64,000 nt of DNA from Actinomycetales bacterium (GCA_020444245.1 JAHLLI010000021.1:27872-91871); one strand, 5' to 3'; positions 52,558 to 62,105 are shown, counted from the stretch's first letter. Notes: a model not told the origin generated them from the sequence alone. Made by a program: numbers and translations.

Positions 52558-53489
52558 GCGCCCCCACCCTTCGCACCGCCCGCGCCACGCACGGTCCGAA
52601 GGCCCCCCGCGCGGGCGCCGGCCGACGCCACGGCAGCACAGGGGCCTTCGGAAGGCCGTCGACCCGCCTGACCCTCGTCATGGTGCTGTTCGCCGTCTAC
52701 GCCCTGCTGCCGCTCGCCTGGCTGCTGATCAACGCCAGCAAGACCCAGCCCGAGCTCCTCCACTCGTTCGGGCTCTGGTTCTCCGGGCCGTTCGCCCTCG
52801 TCGACAACATCCACGCCGTCCTGACCTACGACGGCGGCATCTACCTGCGCTGGCTGGCCAACACCCTGCTCTACGTCGTGCTCGGCGCGGGCGGCGCCAC
52901 GGCGCTGGCCACGCTGGCCGGGTACGGCCTGGCCAAGTACGACTTCCCCGGCAAGCGGGCGGTGTTCGCCACCGTGCTCGGCGCGATCGCCATCCCCGGC
53001 ACGGCGCTCGCGGTCCCCACGTTCCTGATGTTCAGCCAGCTGCACCTGACCAACACCGTGTGGGCGGTGATCGTGCCGTCGATGGTCTCGCCGTTCGGGC
53101 TGTACCTGATCTGGGTCTACGCCCTGGACGCCGTGCCCACCGAGGTGCTCGAGGCCGCTCGCATCGACGGCGCGGGCGAGCTGCGCACCTTCCTCACGAT
53201 CGGCGTACGGATGCTCGCCCCCGGCATCGTCACGGTCCTGCTGTTCGCCGTGGTCGCCACGTGGAACAACTACTTCCTCCCGCTGATCATGCTCAACGAC
53301 CCCCAGCTGTACCCGCTGACCATCGGCCTGCAGCACTGGAACCTCCAGGCCACCGGGGTGAGCTCCGACCCGATCTACAACCTGGTGATCACCGGGTCGC
53401 TGCTCGCGATCGTCCCGATCGTCGCGCTGTTCCTCGCCCTGCAGCGCTACTGGCAGTCCGGCCTGGCCGCCGGCTCCGTCAAGGCCTGA
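52554..53489 (+). CDS. carbohydrate ABC transporter permease 2 (MalG type)
   Basis: 311 residues. A long basic N-terminal tail of about 38 residues, then six helices. EAA loop EAARIDGAGELRTFLTIGVRML. TWNNYFLPLIMLNDPQLYPLTIGLQ is typical of CUT1 MalG-like proteins. ATG overlaps the stop of permease 1 as ATGA. Confidence 0.95.
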   Translation: MSAPTLRTARATHGPKAPRAGAGRRHGSTGAFGRPSTRLTLVMVLFAVYALLPLAWLLINASKTQPELLHSFGLWFSGPFALVDNIHAVLTYDGGIYLRWLANTLLYVVLGAGGATALATLAGYGLAKYDFPGKRAVFATVLGAIAIPGTALAVPTFLMFSQLHLTNTVWAVIVPSMVSPFGLYLIWVYALDAVPTEVLEAARIDGAGELRTFLTIGVRMLAPGIVTVLLFAVVATWNNYFLPLIMLNDPQLYPLTIGLQHWNLQATGVSSDPIYNLVITGSLLAIVPIVALFLALQRYWQSGLAAGSVKA

Positions 53490-53539
53490 GACCTCCTGAC
53501 CCGTCCCTCCGTTCGGCACGACGAAGTGAAAGGAACGAC

Positions 53540-54916
53540 ATGTCCAACTCCGCTCGACGCCGCATCCGCGGCGTCGCCGTCCTGACGGCCGGCGCCCTGC
53601 TGGGCCTCGGCCTGACCGCCTGCTCGTCCGGCACGTCCTCCACCGACAGCTCGTCGGGCTCGGCGTCCGACGACACCGCTGCCGGCGCCGCGGCGCTCGA
53701 CGCGGCCCTGGAGAAGGGCGGCGAGCTGACCTACTGGACCTGGACACCGTCGGCCGAGGACCAGGTCGCCGCCTTCGAGAAGGCCTACCCGAACGTGCAC
53801 GTCACGGTCGTGAACACCGGCGGCGCGAACGACAACAACACCAAGCTGCAGAACGCCATCAAGGCCGGCTCGGGCGCCCCCGACGTCGTGCAGATCGAGT
53901 ACCAGTCGCTGCCGCAGTTCGTGCTCCCCGGCGACCTGCTCGACCTGACCCCGTACGGGTTCGCCGACCTGGAGAGCAAGTACACCGCCGCCGGGTGGGG
54001 CGCCGTCACCACTGCCGACGGCATCTGGGCCCTGCCCCAGGACTCCGGGCCGATGGCCCTCTTCTACAACAAGACGGTCTTCGACGAGTACGGCCTGACC
54101 GTCCCGGCCACCTGGGACGAGTACATCGCCGACGCCAAGAAGCTGCACGCCGCCGACCCGTCGAAGATCTTCGCCAACGACCCCGGCGACGCCGGCTTCA
54201 CCACCTCGATGATCTGGCAGGCCGGCGGGCGCCCGTTCGTGTCCGACGGGGACACCGTCACCATCAACCTCCAGGACGAGGGCACGAAGAAGTTCGCTGA
54301 CATGTGGAACCAGCTCAACGAGGCCGGCCTGCTCGGCGACATCCCCGGCTGGTCCGACCAGTGGTTCACCGCACTGGGTGACGGCACGATCGCGACGGTC
54401 GTGATCGGCGGCTGGATGCCCGGCGTGTTCGAGTCCGGCGTCCCGGACGGCAAGGGCCAGTGGCGCGTCGCCCCGATGCCCCAGTACTCGGCGGGCGAGG
54501 ACGTCACGGCGAACAACGGCGGCTCGTCCGAGGCCGTCGTCAAGCAGACGAAGAACCCGGAGCTGGCCGCGGCGTTCCTGCGTTGGCTGAACTCCGACCA
54601 GGCGTCGATCGACGTGTTCCTCGCGTCCGGCGGCTTCCCGGCGACCACCGCGGACCTCGAGTCGGCCGACTTCCTGGGCTACGAGTCCGACTACTTCGGC
54701 GGTCAGAAGATCAACGAGGTCATCGTGGACTCGGCCAAGCACGTCGGCGAGGGCTGGGAGTACCTGCCGTGGCAGTCGTACGCCAACAGCATCTTCAACG
54801 ACACCGTCGGCAAGTCCTACCTCAACAGGTCCGACCTCAACGAGGGCCTCAAGAGCTGGCAGGAGCAGAACGTCTCGTACGGCGAGGCGCAGGGCTTCAC
54901 CGTCAAGACCAGCTGA
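53540..54916 (+). CDS. sugar ABC transporter substrate-binding lipoprotein
   Basis: 458 residues. Lipoprotein signal with LGLTACS (lipid Cys28), a Ser/Thr/Asp linker, then a type I extracellular solute-binding domain: ELTYWTWTPSAEDQVAAFEKAYPNV, GAPDVVQIEYQSLPQF, GPMALFYNKTVFDEYGLTVPATWDEY, NNGGSSEAVVKQTKNPELAAAFLRWL. ATG 53540 with GAAAGGA upstream. Followed by a strong hairpin that may limit read-through into the galactosidase gene. Confidence 0.95.
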   Translation: MSNSARRRIRGVAVLTAGALLGLGLTACSSGTSSTDSSSGSASDDTAAGAAALDAALEKGGELTYWTWTPSAEDQVAAFEKAYPNVHVTVVNTGGANDNNTKLQNAIKAGSGAPDVVQIEYQSLPQFVLPGDLLDLTPYGFADLESKYTAAGWGAVTTADGIWALPQDSGPMALFYNKTVFDEYGLTVPATWDEYIADAKKLHAADPSKIFANDPGDAGFTTSMIWQAGGRPFVSDGDTVTINLQDEGTKKFADMWNQLNEAGLLGDIPGWSDQWFTALGDGTIATVVIGGWMPGVFESGVPDGKGQWRVAPMPQYSAGEDVTANNGGSSEAVVKQTKNPELAAAFLRWLNSDQASIDVFLASGGFPATTADLESADFLGYESDYFGGQKINEVIVDSAKHVGEGWEYLPWQSYANSIFNDTVGKSYLNRSDLNEGLKSWQEQNVSYGEAQGFTVKTS

Positions 54917-54922
54917 TCAGCC

Positions 54923-54958
54923 GGGGCGGGGCCGGCACTCCTCGACCGGCCCCGCCCC
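54923..54958 (+). terminator. GC hairpin between binding-protein and GH35 genes (attenuator/stabiliser)
   Basis: GGGGCGGGGCCGG (54923-54935) pairs perfectly with CCGGCCCCGCCCC (54946-54958) around a 10-nt loop, 13 bp stem, no T-run, 7 bp after the stop codon. Confidence 0.8.
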
Positions 54959-54978
54959 ACCACCTCCAGGGAGCAGAC

Positions 54979-56850
54979 GTGACCTCACCCGAGGCCGCAG
55001 CCGGGCCGGTCCTGCCGGCCACGACGTTCACCATCGGCGAGCGCGACTTCCTCGCCGACGGCCGACCCGTCCAGCTGATCGCCGGCGCGCTCCACTACCC
55101 CCGGATCCACCCGGGCCACTGGCGGGACCGGATCGTCAAGGCCCGTCAGATGGGCCTCAACGCGATCGAGACGTACGTCTTCTGGAACGAGCACGCGCCG
55201 ACGCCGGGTGAGTTCGACACCGCGGGCCGACTCGACCTGGTCGAGTTCCTGCGGATCGTCGCGCAGGAGGGCATGGCCGCGATCGTCCGGCCCGGCCCGT
55301 ACGTGTGCGCCGAGTGGGACAACGGCGGCCTGCCCGCCTGGCTCACCGCCCGCGGGGTCGGCCTGCGACGCAACGAGCCGGACTACCTGGCCGCGGTCAC
55401 GGACTACCTGCGCACCGTCTACGCCCTCATCGAGCCCCTCCAGGTCCACCGCGGCGGCCCCGTGGTGCTCGTCCAGATCGAGAACGAGTACGGCGCCTAC
55501 GGGGGCGACGCCGAGTACCTCGCCGCCCTGGTCGACCTCACCCGCGAGTGCGGGATCACCGTCCCGCTGACCACGATCGACCAGCCCGACGCCGCGATGC
55601 TCGAGCGAGGCTCGCTCCCTTCGCTGCACCGGACCGCGTCCTTCGGCGCACGCTCGGCCGAGCGGCTGGCGGTCCTGCGGCGCTTCCAGCCGACCGGCCC
55701 CCTCATGTGCGGCGAGTTCTGGTGCGGCTGGTTCGACCACTGGGGCGCCCACCACCACGTCACTCCCGCCGACGCCGCCGCCGAGGAGCTGGACACGCTG
55801 TTGGGCACCGGGGCCTCGGTCAACATCTACATGGTCCACGGCGGCACGAGCTTCGGCCTGACCTCGGGGGCCAACGACAAGGGCGTCTACCAGCCCACGG
55901 TGACCTCGTACGACTACGACGCGCCGCTGGACGAGGCCGGGCGGCCGACGGCCAAGTACTGGGCGTTCCGCGACGTGATCGCCCGGCACAGGCCGCTGCC
56001 CGACGACGTACCCGAGCCGGCGCCACCGGCTCCGGAGCTGACCGTGCAGCTGCGCGCCTCGGCCCCCTTGCGCGACCACGCGGAGCAGCTCCAGGCCTGG
56101 CGTCCTGCCGAGGGCGACGGTCCCGCGACGATGGACGACCTGGCCCACTGGCGCGGCCTGGTGTTCCAGCGGGTCACCCTGTCCGCAGCCGCTCACCCGC
56201 GGGTCCTCCGGGTCGGCGAGGTCCGCGACCGGGCCTGGGTCTGGTTCGACGGCCGCCCGGTCGGCACCATGGCACGCGACCACCGCGACACGGCGCTCGT
56301 CCTCCCGGCCGGCGGGGGCGAGCTGCTGCTGCTCGTCGAGGACCAGGGCCGGGTCAACTACGGGCCGCGGCTCGGCGAGGCGAAGGGGCTGATCGGCCCT
56401 GTGACGGTGGACGGCGCGCCGGTGCACGGCTGGGAGTCGCTGCCCGTCGACCACGAGGCCGTCGCCCATCGGGCGCGCCGCGCAGCCGGCGCGCACGCGG
56501 TGACCGGGGTGCGGCGTGAGGTGGCCGCGGCGGGCGCGGACGGCCCGGCCCGACCGGAGGCCGTGGCCGGCCCGGACGACCTGGTCGGACCGGTGGTCGC
56601 CCACGCCCGGGTCGAGCTGGCCGCCCCGTCCGACCTGTTCCTGGACACCGCCGGCTGGGGCAAGGGCATGGCGTGGTTCAACGGCTGGCCCCTCGGCCGC
56701 TACTGGAGCCGCGGCCCGCAGCGCACCTTGTACGTCCCCGGCCCGGCCACGGTCGCCGGGGTCAACGACCTCGTGGTCCTCGAGCTGACCGGAGCGCGCG
56801 CGAGAGCGGACTTCGTCGCGGGGCCGGACCTGGGCCACACCGAGGTCTGA
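54979..56850 (+). CDS. beta-galactosidase, GH35
   Basis: 623 residues, no signal peptide, so cytoplasmic. Catalytic barrel: ALHYPRIHPGHWRDRIVKARQMGLNAIETYVFWNEHAP, RPGPYVCAEWDNGGLPAWL, IENEYGAYGG with acid/base Glu170, and MCGEFWCGWFDHWG with nucleophile Glu246. The C-terminal beta domains include WGKGMAWFNGWPLGRYWSRGPQ, conserved in GH35. Removes terminal beta-galactose. With the GH51 enzyme across the regulator, it suggests arabinogalactan or pectic side-chain oligosaccharides as substrates. GTG 54979 with CAGGGAG upstream. Confidence 0.95.
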   Translation: MTSPEAAAGPVLPATTFTIGERDFLADGRPVQLIAGALHYPRIHPGHWRDRIVKARQMGLNAIETYVFWNEHAPTPGEFDTAGRLDLVEFLRIVAQEGMAAIVRPGPYVCAEWDNGGLPAWLTARGVGLRRNEPDYLAAVTDYLRTVYALIEPLQVHRGGPVVLVQIENEYGAYGGDAEYLAALVDLTRECGITVPLTTIDQPDAAMLERGSLPSLHRTASFGARSAERLAVLRRFQPTGPLMCGEFWCGWFDHWGAHHHVTPADAAAEELDTLLGTGASVNIYMVHGGTSFGLTSGANDKGVYQPTVTSYDYDAPLDEAGRPTAKYWAFRDVIARHRPLPDDVPEPAPPAPELTVQLRASAPLRDHAEQLQAWRPAEGDGPATMDDLAHWRGLVFQRVTLSAAAHPRVLRVGEVRDRAWVWFDGRPVGTMARDHRDTALVLPAGGGELLLLVEDQGRVNYGPRLGEAKGLIGPVTVDGAPVHGWESLPVDHEAVAHRARRAAGAHAVTGVRREVAAAGADGPARPEAVAGPDDLVGPVVAHARVELAAPSDLFLDTAGWGKGMAWFNGWPLGRYWSRGPQRTLYVPGPATVAGVNDLVVLELTGARARADFVAGPDLGHTEV

Positions 56851-56889
56851 CCGGCCCGCCCAGGGGCGGATCACCGGGCCGGCGACGCC

Positions 56890-57207
56890 TCAGCCCTGGG
56901 GCGGTGGCGGCGAACCGGGCGGCGGCCCGCTCGGCGCCGAGTCGTCCGGGCGGTCCGGACCCCCGCCGGTGGCGCCCCGCCCACCGTGCGCGCTGCCGCG
57001 GCCGCGGCCCGCGCTGCCCAGCGCGATCGCCATGAAGGCGACACCCACGGCGAAGAATGCCGTGCCGCCGTCACCCAGCCCCTTGCCGAGGCCGAGCACC
57101 AAGAACGTCAGACCGATCGGCAGGAAGGCCCACATCCCGCCCTTCGACTCGGCGGACCCGTCCGCGTCCTCGTCCGGCGGCGTCGGGTCGACAGGTCGAT
57201 CGCTCAT
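56890..57207 (-). CDS. small two-helix membrane protein, unknown function
   Basis: 105 residues. Acidic N-terminus (VDPTPPDEDADGSAESK), helix 1 MWAFLPIGLTFLVLGLGKGL, helix 2 AFFAVGVAFMAIALG, then a Gly/Pro-rich tail. Start at the second of two close ATGs (57207), because AGGGGG is six bases upstream of it. No family recognised. Convergent with the GH35 gene. Confidence 0.65.
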   Translation of the reverse strand: MSDRPVDPTPPDEDADGSAESKGGMWAFLPIGLTFLVLGLGKGLGDGGTAFFAVGVAFMAIALGSAGRGRGSAHGGRGATGGGPDRPDDSAPSGPPPGSPPPPQG

Positions 57208-57274
57208 CAGCATCCCCCTGTGGCCACCTCACCACGCTACCGCGAGTCGATCTCCCGGGAGCCCGGGCAGCGGA

Positions 57275-57309
57275 ACGGCCCGGCACCCCGTCGCCGGGGG
57301 CCGGGCCGT
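57275..57309 (-). terminator. terminator of the rpsF-rplI operon
   Basis: ACGGCCCGGC (57275-57284) pairs perfectly with GCCGGGCCGT (57300-57309); an inner CCCC/GGGG extends the stem. Located 17 bp after the rplI stop. Confidence 0.8.
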
Positions 57310-57326
57310 GTCGCTCGGGGGAAGGG

Positions 57327-57779
57327 TCAGGCCTGCGGGACCACCCGCACGTCGATCTGCGCCGACACGTCGGCGTGCAGACGGACCTGCACCTGGTAGT
57401 CGCCCAGGGCCTTGATCGGCTGCCCGATCTCGACCTTGCGCTTGTCGATCGCGGGGCCGCCGCCGGCCGAGACCGCCTCGGCGATGTCGGTGGTGGTCAC
57501 CGCGCCGAACAGCCGGCCGCTCTCGCCGGCCTTGGCGGCGATCACGAACGTCCGGTTCTGCAGGGCGTCGCGCACCGCGGCGGCGTCCTCGAGCGTCGCG
57601 ATCTCGCGGGCCTTGCGGGCCTTGCGGATCGCGGCGATCTGCTTCTCGGCGCCCTTGGTCCACGGCGTGGCCAGGCTGCGCGGCAGCAGGTAGTTGCGCG
57701 CGTAGCCGTCCTTGACCTCGACGACGTCCCCTGGGGTGCCCAGGCCGGTCACCTCGTGGGTGAGGATGAGCTTTGCCAT
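57327..57779 (-). CDS. rplI: 50S ribosomal protein L9
   Basis: 150 residues. N-terminal [37 protein letters not shown] is the L9 signature; a long connecting helix and C-terminal domain with [14 protein letters not shown] follow. Binds 23S rRNA. Last gene of rpsF-ssb-rpsR-rplI. The dnaB gene that often follows in Actinobacteria is about 10 kb further on. Confidence 0.98.
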   Translation of the reverse strand: MAKLILTHEVTGLGTPGDVVEVKDGYARNYLLPRSLATPWTKGAEKQIAAIRKARKAREIATLEDAAAVRDALQNRTFVIAAKAGESGRLFGAVTTTDIAEAVSAGGGPAIDKRKVEIGQPIKALGDYQVQVRLHADVSAQIDVRVVPQA

Positions 57780-57793
57780 CTCGAGACCTCCTG

Positions 57794-58030
57794 TCAGCGA
57801 GCGGAGCTCGAGTAGGGCAGCAGGGCCATCTCGCGGGCGTTCTTCACGGCCCGCGCGATCGCGCGCTGCTCCTGGACGGACACACCGGTGACCCGGCGGG
57901 CGCGGATCTTCCCGCGGTCGGAGATGAACTTCCGCAGCAGCGCGGTGTCCTTGTAGTCGACCGACTCGATCTTGGCGACCTTGAGCGGGTTCAGCTTCTT
58001 CTTGGGCTTGCGGACGACGGGCTTGGCCAT
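57794..58030 (-). CDS. rpsR: 30S ribosomal protein S18 (cysteine-free form)
   Basis: 78 residues: [42 protein letters not shown]. No Cys is present, so it is the zinc-independent form. Family members bind S6 and 16S rRNA, matching the co-encoded rpsF. 14 bp upstream of rplI. Confidence 0.97.
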   Translation of the reverse strand: MAKPVVRKPKKKLNPLKVAKIESVDYKDTALLRKFISDRGKIRARRVTGVSVQEQRAIARAVKNAREMALLPYSSSAR

Positions 58031-58087
58031 CGTGGTGCTCCTTTGCTCGGAGCCCGGGTACGGACCCGGGATGGTGTCAGTTGACGA

Positions 58088-58594
58088 CTAGAACGGCGGC
58101 TCGTCGTACGACGAGCTTCCGCCGGAAGAGGAGGAGGACGACGGGCCGGACGTGGCCCACGGGTCGTTGTCGAACCCGCCACCGCCGCCGCCACCGCCGC
58201 CACCGGAGAACCCGCCACCACCGCCGGAGCGCTGGGCGCGGGTCACCTTGGCGGACGCGTAGCGCAGCGACGGACCGACCTCGTCGACCTGGAGCTCGAC
58301 GACGGTCCGCTTCTCGCCCTCGCGGGTCTCGTACGAGCGCTGGACCAGGCGGCCCTGCGCGATCACGCGCATGCCCTTGGTCAGCGACTCGGCGACGTTC
58401 TCCGCGGCCTCGCGCCAGATCGAGCAGCGCAGGAACAGCGTGTCGCCGTCCTTCCACTCGTTGGCCTGGCGGTCGAAGGTGCGCGGCGTGGACGCCACCG
58501 TGAAGTTCGCGACCGCGGCCCCGGACGGCGTGAACCGCAGCTCGGGGTCAGCGGTGAGGTTCCCGATCACCGTGATGATGGTGTCACCAGCCAT
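58088..58594 (-). CDS. ssb: single-stranded DNA-binding protein
   Basis: 168 residues. OB fold: [32 protein letters not shown] and the [23 protein letters not shown] block. A Gly/Ser-rich linker (about 115-155) leads to the acidic C-terminal tip DEPPF that recruits partner proteins. Lies between rpsF and rpsR as in most bacteria. Confidence 0.97.
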   Translation of the reverse strand: MAGDTIITVIGNLTADPELRFTPSGAAVANFTVASTPRTFDRQANEWKDGDTLFLRCSIWREAAENVAESLTKGMRVIAQGRLVQRSYETREGEKRTVVELQVDEVGPSLRYASAKVTRAQRSGGGGGFSGGGGGGGGGGFDNDPWATSGPSSSSSSGGSSSYDEPPF

Positions 58595-58627
58595 GCGTGC
58601 TCCTCGGTTGTCTCGGTCGGTCGGGGC

Positions 58628-58918
58628 TCAGCGAGCGTCCGGCCGCATGACCTTGGTGCGCAGGACGGCCTCGTTCAGACCCAGCTGGCGGTCCAGCTCC
58701 TGGGCCGTGGCCGGCTCGGCGGTGAAGTTCACGACGGCGTAGATGCCCTCGGACTTCTTCGCGATCTCGTAGGCCAGGCGGCGCCGGCCCCAGATGTCGA
58801 TGTTGTCGACGGTGCCGCCCGCGGTGGTCACCACCGAGAGGTACTTGTCGAGCGAAGGGGCGACGGTGCGCTCCTCGATGTCAGGGTCGAGGATGACCAT
58901 CATCTCGTAGCGACGCAT
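58628..58918 (-). CDS. rpsF: 30S ribosomal protein S6
   Basis: 96 residues: [27 protein letters not shown] and [24 protein letters not shown] are typical. Start at ATG 58918; AGGAGG lies 11 nt upstream. A GTG four codons earlier overlaps that ribosome site and is less likely. First gene of the S6-SSB-S18-L9 operon. Confidence 0.97.
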   Translation of the reverse strand: MRRYEMMVILDPDIEERTVAPSLDKYLSVVTTAGGTVDNIDIWGRRRLAYEIAKKSEGIYAVVNFTAEPATAQELDRQLGLNEAVLRTKVMRPDAR

Positions 58919-59144
58919 GCGGGTACCCACCTCCTGTGGTCTCAGCGGTCACGGTCCATCCGTGACAGGAGGGTTGTGCGTCAGTCGTCCCGGCCGGCCC
59001 CGCACAGGGCGGGCCCACGGTGATCGGCACCGCGCGCCGGGCAACGGCCCACCATCCTAGCGGCTCGGGCGCGGGGCCCGGGACGCCGTCCACCGGCCGC
59101 TCGAGGCGCTTCTTCCACCCGGTCAGCCGGTCTCTGCCGACCGA

Positions 59145-61817
59145 TCAGCCTCCGCCACCGCCCTTGCCGCCGCCGGCGGTCGCCGACGGACTCGGCGTCG
59201 AGCTCGGGCTCGGGCTCGGCGACGGTGGCGGGCTCTGGGTCGGCGCGGCCGGGCCGGTCGACACCGTGAGCTGCACCGCGTCGCCGGGAGCGACCTGCGT
59301 GCCCACCCCGGGGTCGACCGAGATCACCGAGCCGGCCGGGACGGTGTCCGACGGCTCGGTGACCGAGCTCGGGCTCAACCCCAGCGAGGTGAGCAACGAC
59401 GTCGCGTCGGTCTCTGCCAGGCCGATCACGTTGGGCACGGCGACGGTGCCCGGGCCGAGCGAGACGGTGATCGTCACCGCCGAGCCCTGGTCGACGTCGG
59501 TGCCGGCCGCCGGGCTGGAGGAGATCACCTGGCCCTGCGGCACGTTCGGGTCGTTGGCCTGGGCGACGGTCGAGGTGAGCCCGACGGTGCCCAGCGCGGT
59601 GCGCGCGTCGGCCTCGGTCATGCCGGTGACGTCGGGCACCTGGACGGTGGGCGGCACGTTGGGGGTGCCGACGTAGGCCGGCGGCGGGAACTCGACCTTC
59701 TCCCGCCCCGCCATCGCCTGCTTCATGTACGTGGTCCACAGGTCCGCCGGCACCGAGCCACCGGTGATCTCCCGGTAGCCGCCGAACGGCGTGATCGAGG
59801 CGGGGTTGCCCGCGTCGTCGAGCTGGTAGAGCGCGACCGCGGTGACCAGCTGAGGGGTGAACCCGACGAACCACGCGGACAGGTTGCCGCTCGAGGTGCC
59901 CGTCTTGCCCGCGACCGGGTAGCCGATCGAGCTCACCTGGGGCGCGGTGCCGCCCTTCTTGGTGACCTGCTGCATGGCGTAGGTGACGTCCGCCGTGACG
60001 TCCTCGGGGAACGCACGCTTCGGGGTGACACCGCCGGAGTAGACCGGGGTGCCGTCCAGCCGAGTGGCGGTGCGCACGATGAACGGGTCGGCGCGCAGGC
60101 CGCCGGAGGCGAACGTCGCGTAGGCACGCGCCATGTCGATCGGGTGCGGCGCGGCGGTTCCCAGCACGTTCGACGTCGAGACGCTGTCCAGCCCACTGGT
60201 CGACTCGGGCAGGCCGGCCGCGATCGCGGCCTCGCGCGTCTTGTCCGGGCCGATCTCGTCGTTCATCTGGGCATACACGACGTTCACGGAGTCGGCCGTG
60301 GCCTTGAGCACCGTGATCTCACCGAAGTTCTCGCCGGCGTAGTTGGTCACGCCCTTGGTGAAGTCGCCGACGACGAGCTTGTTCTTGCCCGAGTACTTCG
60401 ACTTGAGCGAGCCGCCGTTCTCCAGGTACGCGGCGAGCGTGAACGGCTTGAACGTCGAACCCGCGACCGCCTCGTCCTGCGTGACCGCGTTGCGCTGGCG
60501 CGTCAGGAAGTCCGGACCGCCGTAGAGCGCGACGATCGCGTCGTCCTTCGGGTCGAGCGTGACGGCGCCCGCATGCAGGTTCGGGCTGGCGCCCTCGGGC
60601 ATGGCGCTCATCGTGTCGACGAGCTGCTGCTGCAGTGTCGGGTCGATCGTGGTGACGATCTTGTAGCCGGCCCGGTTGAGCTGGTCCTCGGTGATGCCGG
60701 CCTTGTTCTCCAGCTCGTTCTGCACCATGGTCAGCAGGTAGCCCTGCGGCCCCTTGAGCTTGTCGGACCTGGCGTAGTCGATCGTCTCGGGGAACTGCTG
60801 CGCGTCGCGCTCGGCCTTGGTGAGGGTGCCGGTGGCGACCATCCCGTCGAGCACGTAGTTCCAGCGGCGCTCCGCCTGGGCCATCGACACCCGCGGGTCG
60901 AAGTTGTTGGGGGAGGGGATCACGCCCGTGAGCAGCGCGGCCTGGGAGATCGTCAGGTCGGCGGCGTCCACCCCGAAGTAGGACTGCGCGGCGGTCTGCA
61001 CGCCGTAGGAGTCCCGGCCGAAGTAGATCGTGTTCAGGTAGTTGGACAGGATCTCGTCCTTGTCCTGCTGCCGGTCGAGCTTGAGGGCGAGCATCGCCTC
61101 CTTGAGCTTGCCCGTGTAGCTGCTCACGGTGTTGCTGAAGTAGTAGCGCTCGGCGTACTGCTGCGTGATCGACGACCCACCCTGTCGCGTGCCGTAGCGC
61201 AGGTCGGTGTACAGCGCGCGGAGGATGCCGACCGGGTCGATCCCGGGGTTCTGGTAGAACGTGCGGTCCTCGCTGGCGACCACGGCGTCCTTCATGTGCC
61301 GGGAGATCTTGTCCGACGCGACGATCACCCGGTTCTGCACACCGAAGGTGCCCATCTTCGTGGTGCCGTCGGCGTAGTACACGGTCGTGGTCTGCGCCTC
61401 GGCGAAGTCCGACGGCGCAGGGACCTTGGTGGTCACGTACAGCGCGACGAGCGCCCCGACGCCGAGAACCCCGAGCGTCATGAACGTACCCAGCACGAGT
61501 CGCCACGACGGCAACCAGCGACGCACCCCGCGCTTGCCGTAGCGCGGGTAGTCGATCAGCCGGCGCTTGCCGGGGCGGCGGCCGCCGCGCCCGGAGCCAC
61601 GGCGTGACCCGCCACCGGAACCACCACGTCCCGAACCACCGCGTCCGGAACCGCCGCCGGAGCCGCCGCGGCTCGGCCCGCCCGACTGCGCGGCCGTACG
61701 GCGGGTGGGGGTCGAGGCGGGCTGCGACGGCGTGGAGCCGGGCTTGCCGGGCATGACGCTGCGCCGCCGGGGCGAGTCACCGCCGCCCGTGGGCGTCCAG
61801 CTGGGGGGAGTCGACAC
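59145..61817 (-). CDS. class A penicillin-binding protein with PASTA domains
   Basis: 890 residues. Cytoplasmic N-terminus with a GGSGRGG-type low-complexity stretch and basic residues (about 40-90), one membrane helix (WRLVLGTFMTLGVLGVGALVALYV), glycosyltransferase domain (ASEDRTFYQNPGIDPVGILRA, QGGSSITQQYAERYYF) and transpeptidase domain with SxxK in AGSTFKPFTLAAYL, SVN in TADSVNVVYAQM and KTGT in VAGKTGTSSGNLSAW. Two PASTA repeats (VPDVTGMTEADARTALG, VPNVIGLAETDATSLL) and a Ser/Pro tail end it. Polymerises and cross-links peptidoglycan. GTG 61817 with GGAAGG upstream. Confidence 0.95.
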   Translation of the reverse strand: MSTPPSWTPTGGGDSPRRRSVMPGKPGSTPSQPASTPTRRTAAQSGGPSRGGSGGGSGRGGSGRGGSGGGSRRGSGRGGRRPGKRRLIDYPRYGKRGVRRWLPSWRLVLGTFMTLGVLGVGALVALYVTTKVPAPSDFAEAQTTTVYYADGTTKMGTFGVQNRVIVASDKISRHMKDAVVASEDRTFYQNPGIDPVGILRALYTDLRYGTRQGGSSITQQYAERYYFSNTVSSYTGKLKEAMLALKLDRQQDKDEILSNYLNTIYFGRDSYGVQTAAQSYFGVDAADLTISQAALLTGVIPSPNNFDPRVSMAQAERRWNYVLDGMVATGTLTKAERDAQQFPETIDYARSDKLKGPQGYLLTMVQNELENKAGITEDQLNRAGYKIVTTIDPTLQQQLVDTMSAMPEGASPNLHAGAVTLDPKDDAIVALYGGPDFLTRQRNAVTQDEAVAGSTFKPFTLAAYLENGGSLKSKYSGKNKLVVGDFTKGVTNYAGENFGEITVLKATADSVNVVYAQMNDEIGPDKTREAAIAAGLPESTSGLDSVSTSNVLGTAAPHPIDMARAYATFASGGLRADPFIVRTATRLDGTPVYSGGVTPKRAFPEDVTADVTYAMQQVTKKGGTAPQVSSIGYPVAGKTGTSSGNLSAWFVGFTPQLVTAVALYQLDDAGNPASITPFGGYREITGGSVPADLWTTYMKQAMAGREKVEFPPPAYVGTPNVPPTVQVPDVTGMTEADARTALGTVGLTSTVAQANDPNVPQGQVISSSPAAGTDVDQGSAVTITVSLGPGTVAVPNVIGLAETDATSLLTSLGLSPSSVTEPSDTVPAGSVISVDPGVGTQVAPGDAVQLTVSTGPAAPTQSPPPSPSPSPSSTPSPSATAGGGKGGGGG

Positions 61818-62040
61818 GTGCGCCTTCCGATCGTGAGGGCCCGCACACCGCCGGCCCCGGTCAAGGGTACGCAGCGCCACCCCCGCCGCTCGCGGGCGGA
61901 TTCGGGGCGAGGTGTGGAGGCCCTGTGCACGTGCGGCGCTCCACCGGCGGCGCGGCGGGCCCGCTCACACCTGCCTCACCGGCTCCCCGCTCCCGACGCG
62001 ACTTGGCAGCACGAGGTCCGGCACCGTAGTGTGTCGATGT

Positions 62041-62105
62041 ATCGATCCGATATATCCGGCTACCACGATCGTCGGCCGGGGCCCAGTACATCAGGAGGTG
62101 GACGG
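62041..62105 (+). promoter_or_regulatory. padR promoter/leader region
   Basis: CCGATATATCCGG (about 62047-62059) is nearly palindromic and AT-centred in GC-rich DNA, a candidate -10 or PadR operator. AGGAGGTGG (from 62092) is a strong ribosome site before ATG 62106. Confidence 0.4.
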
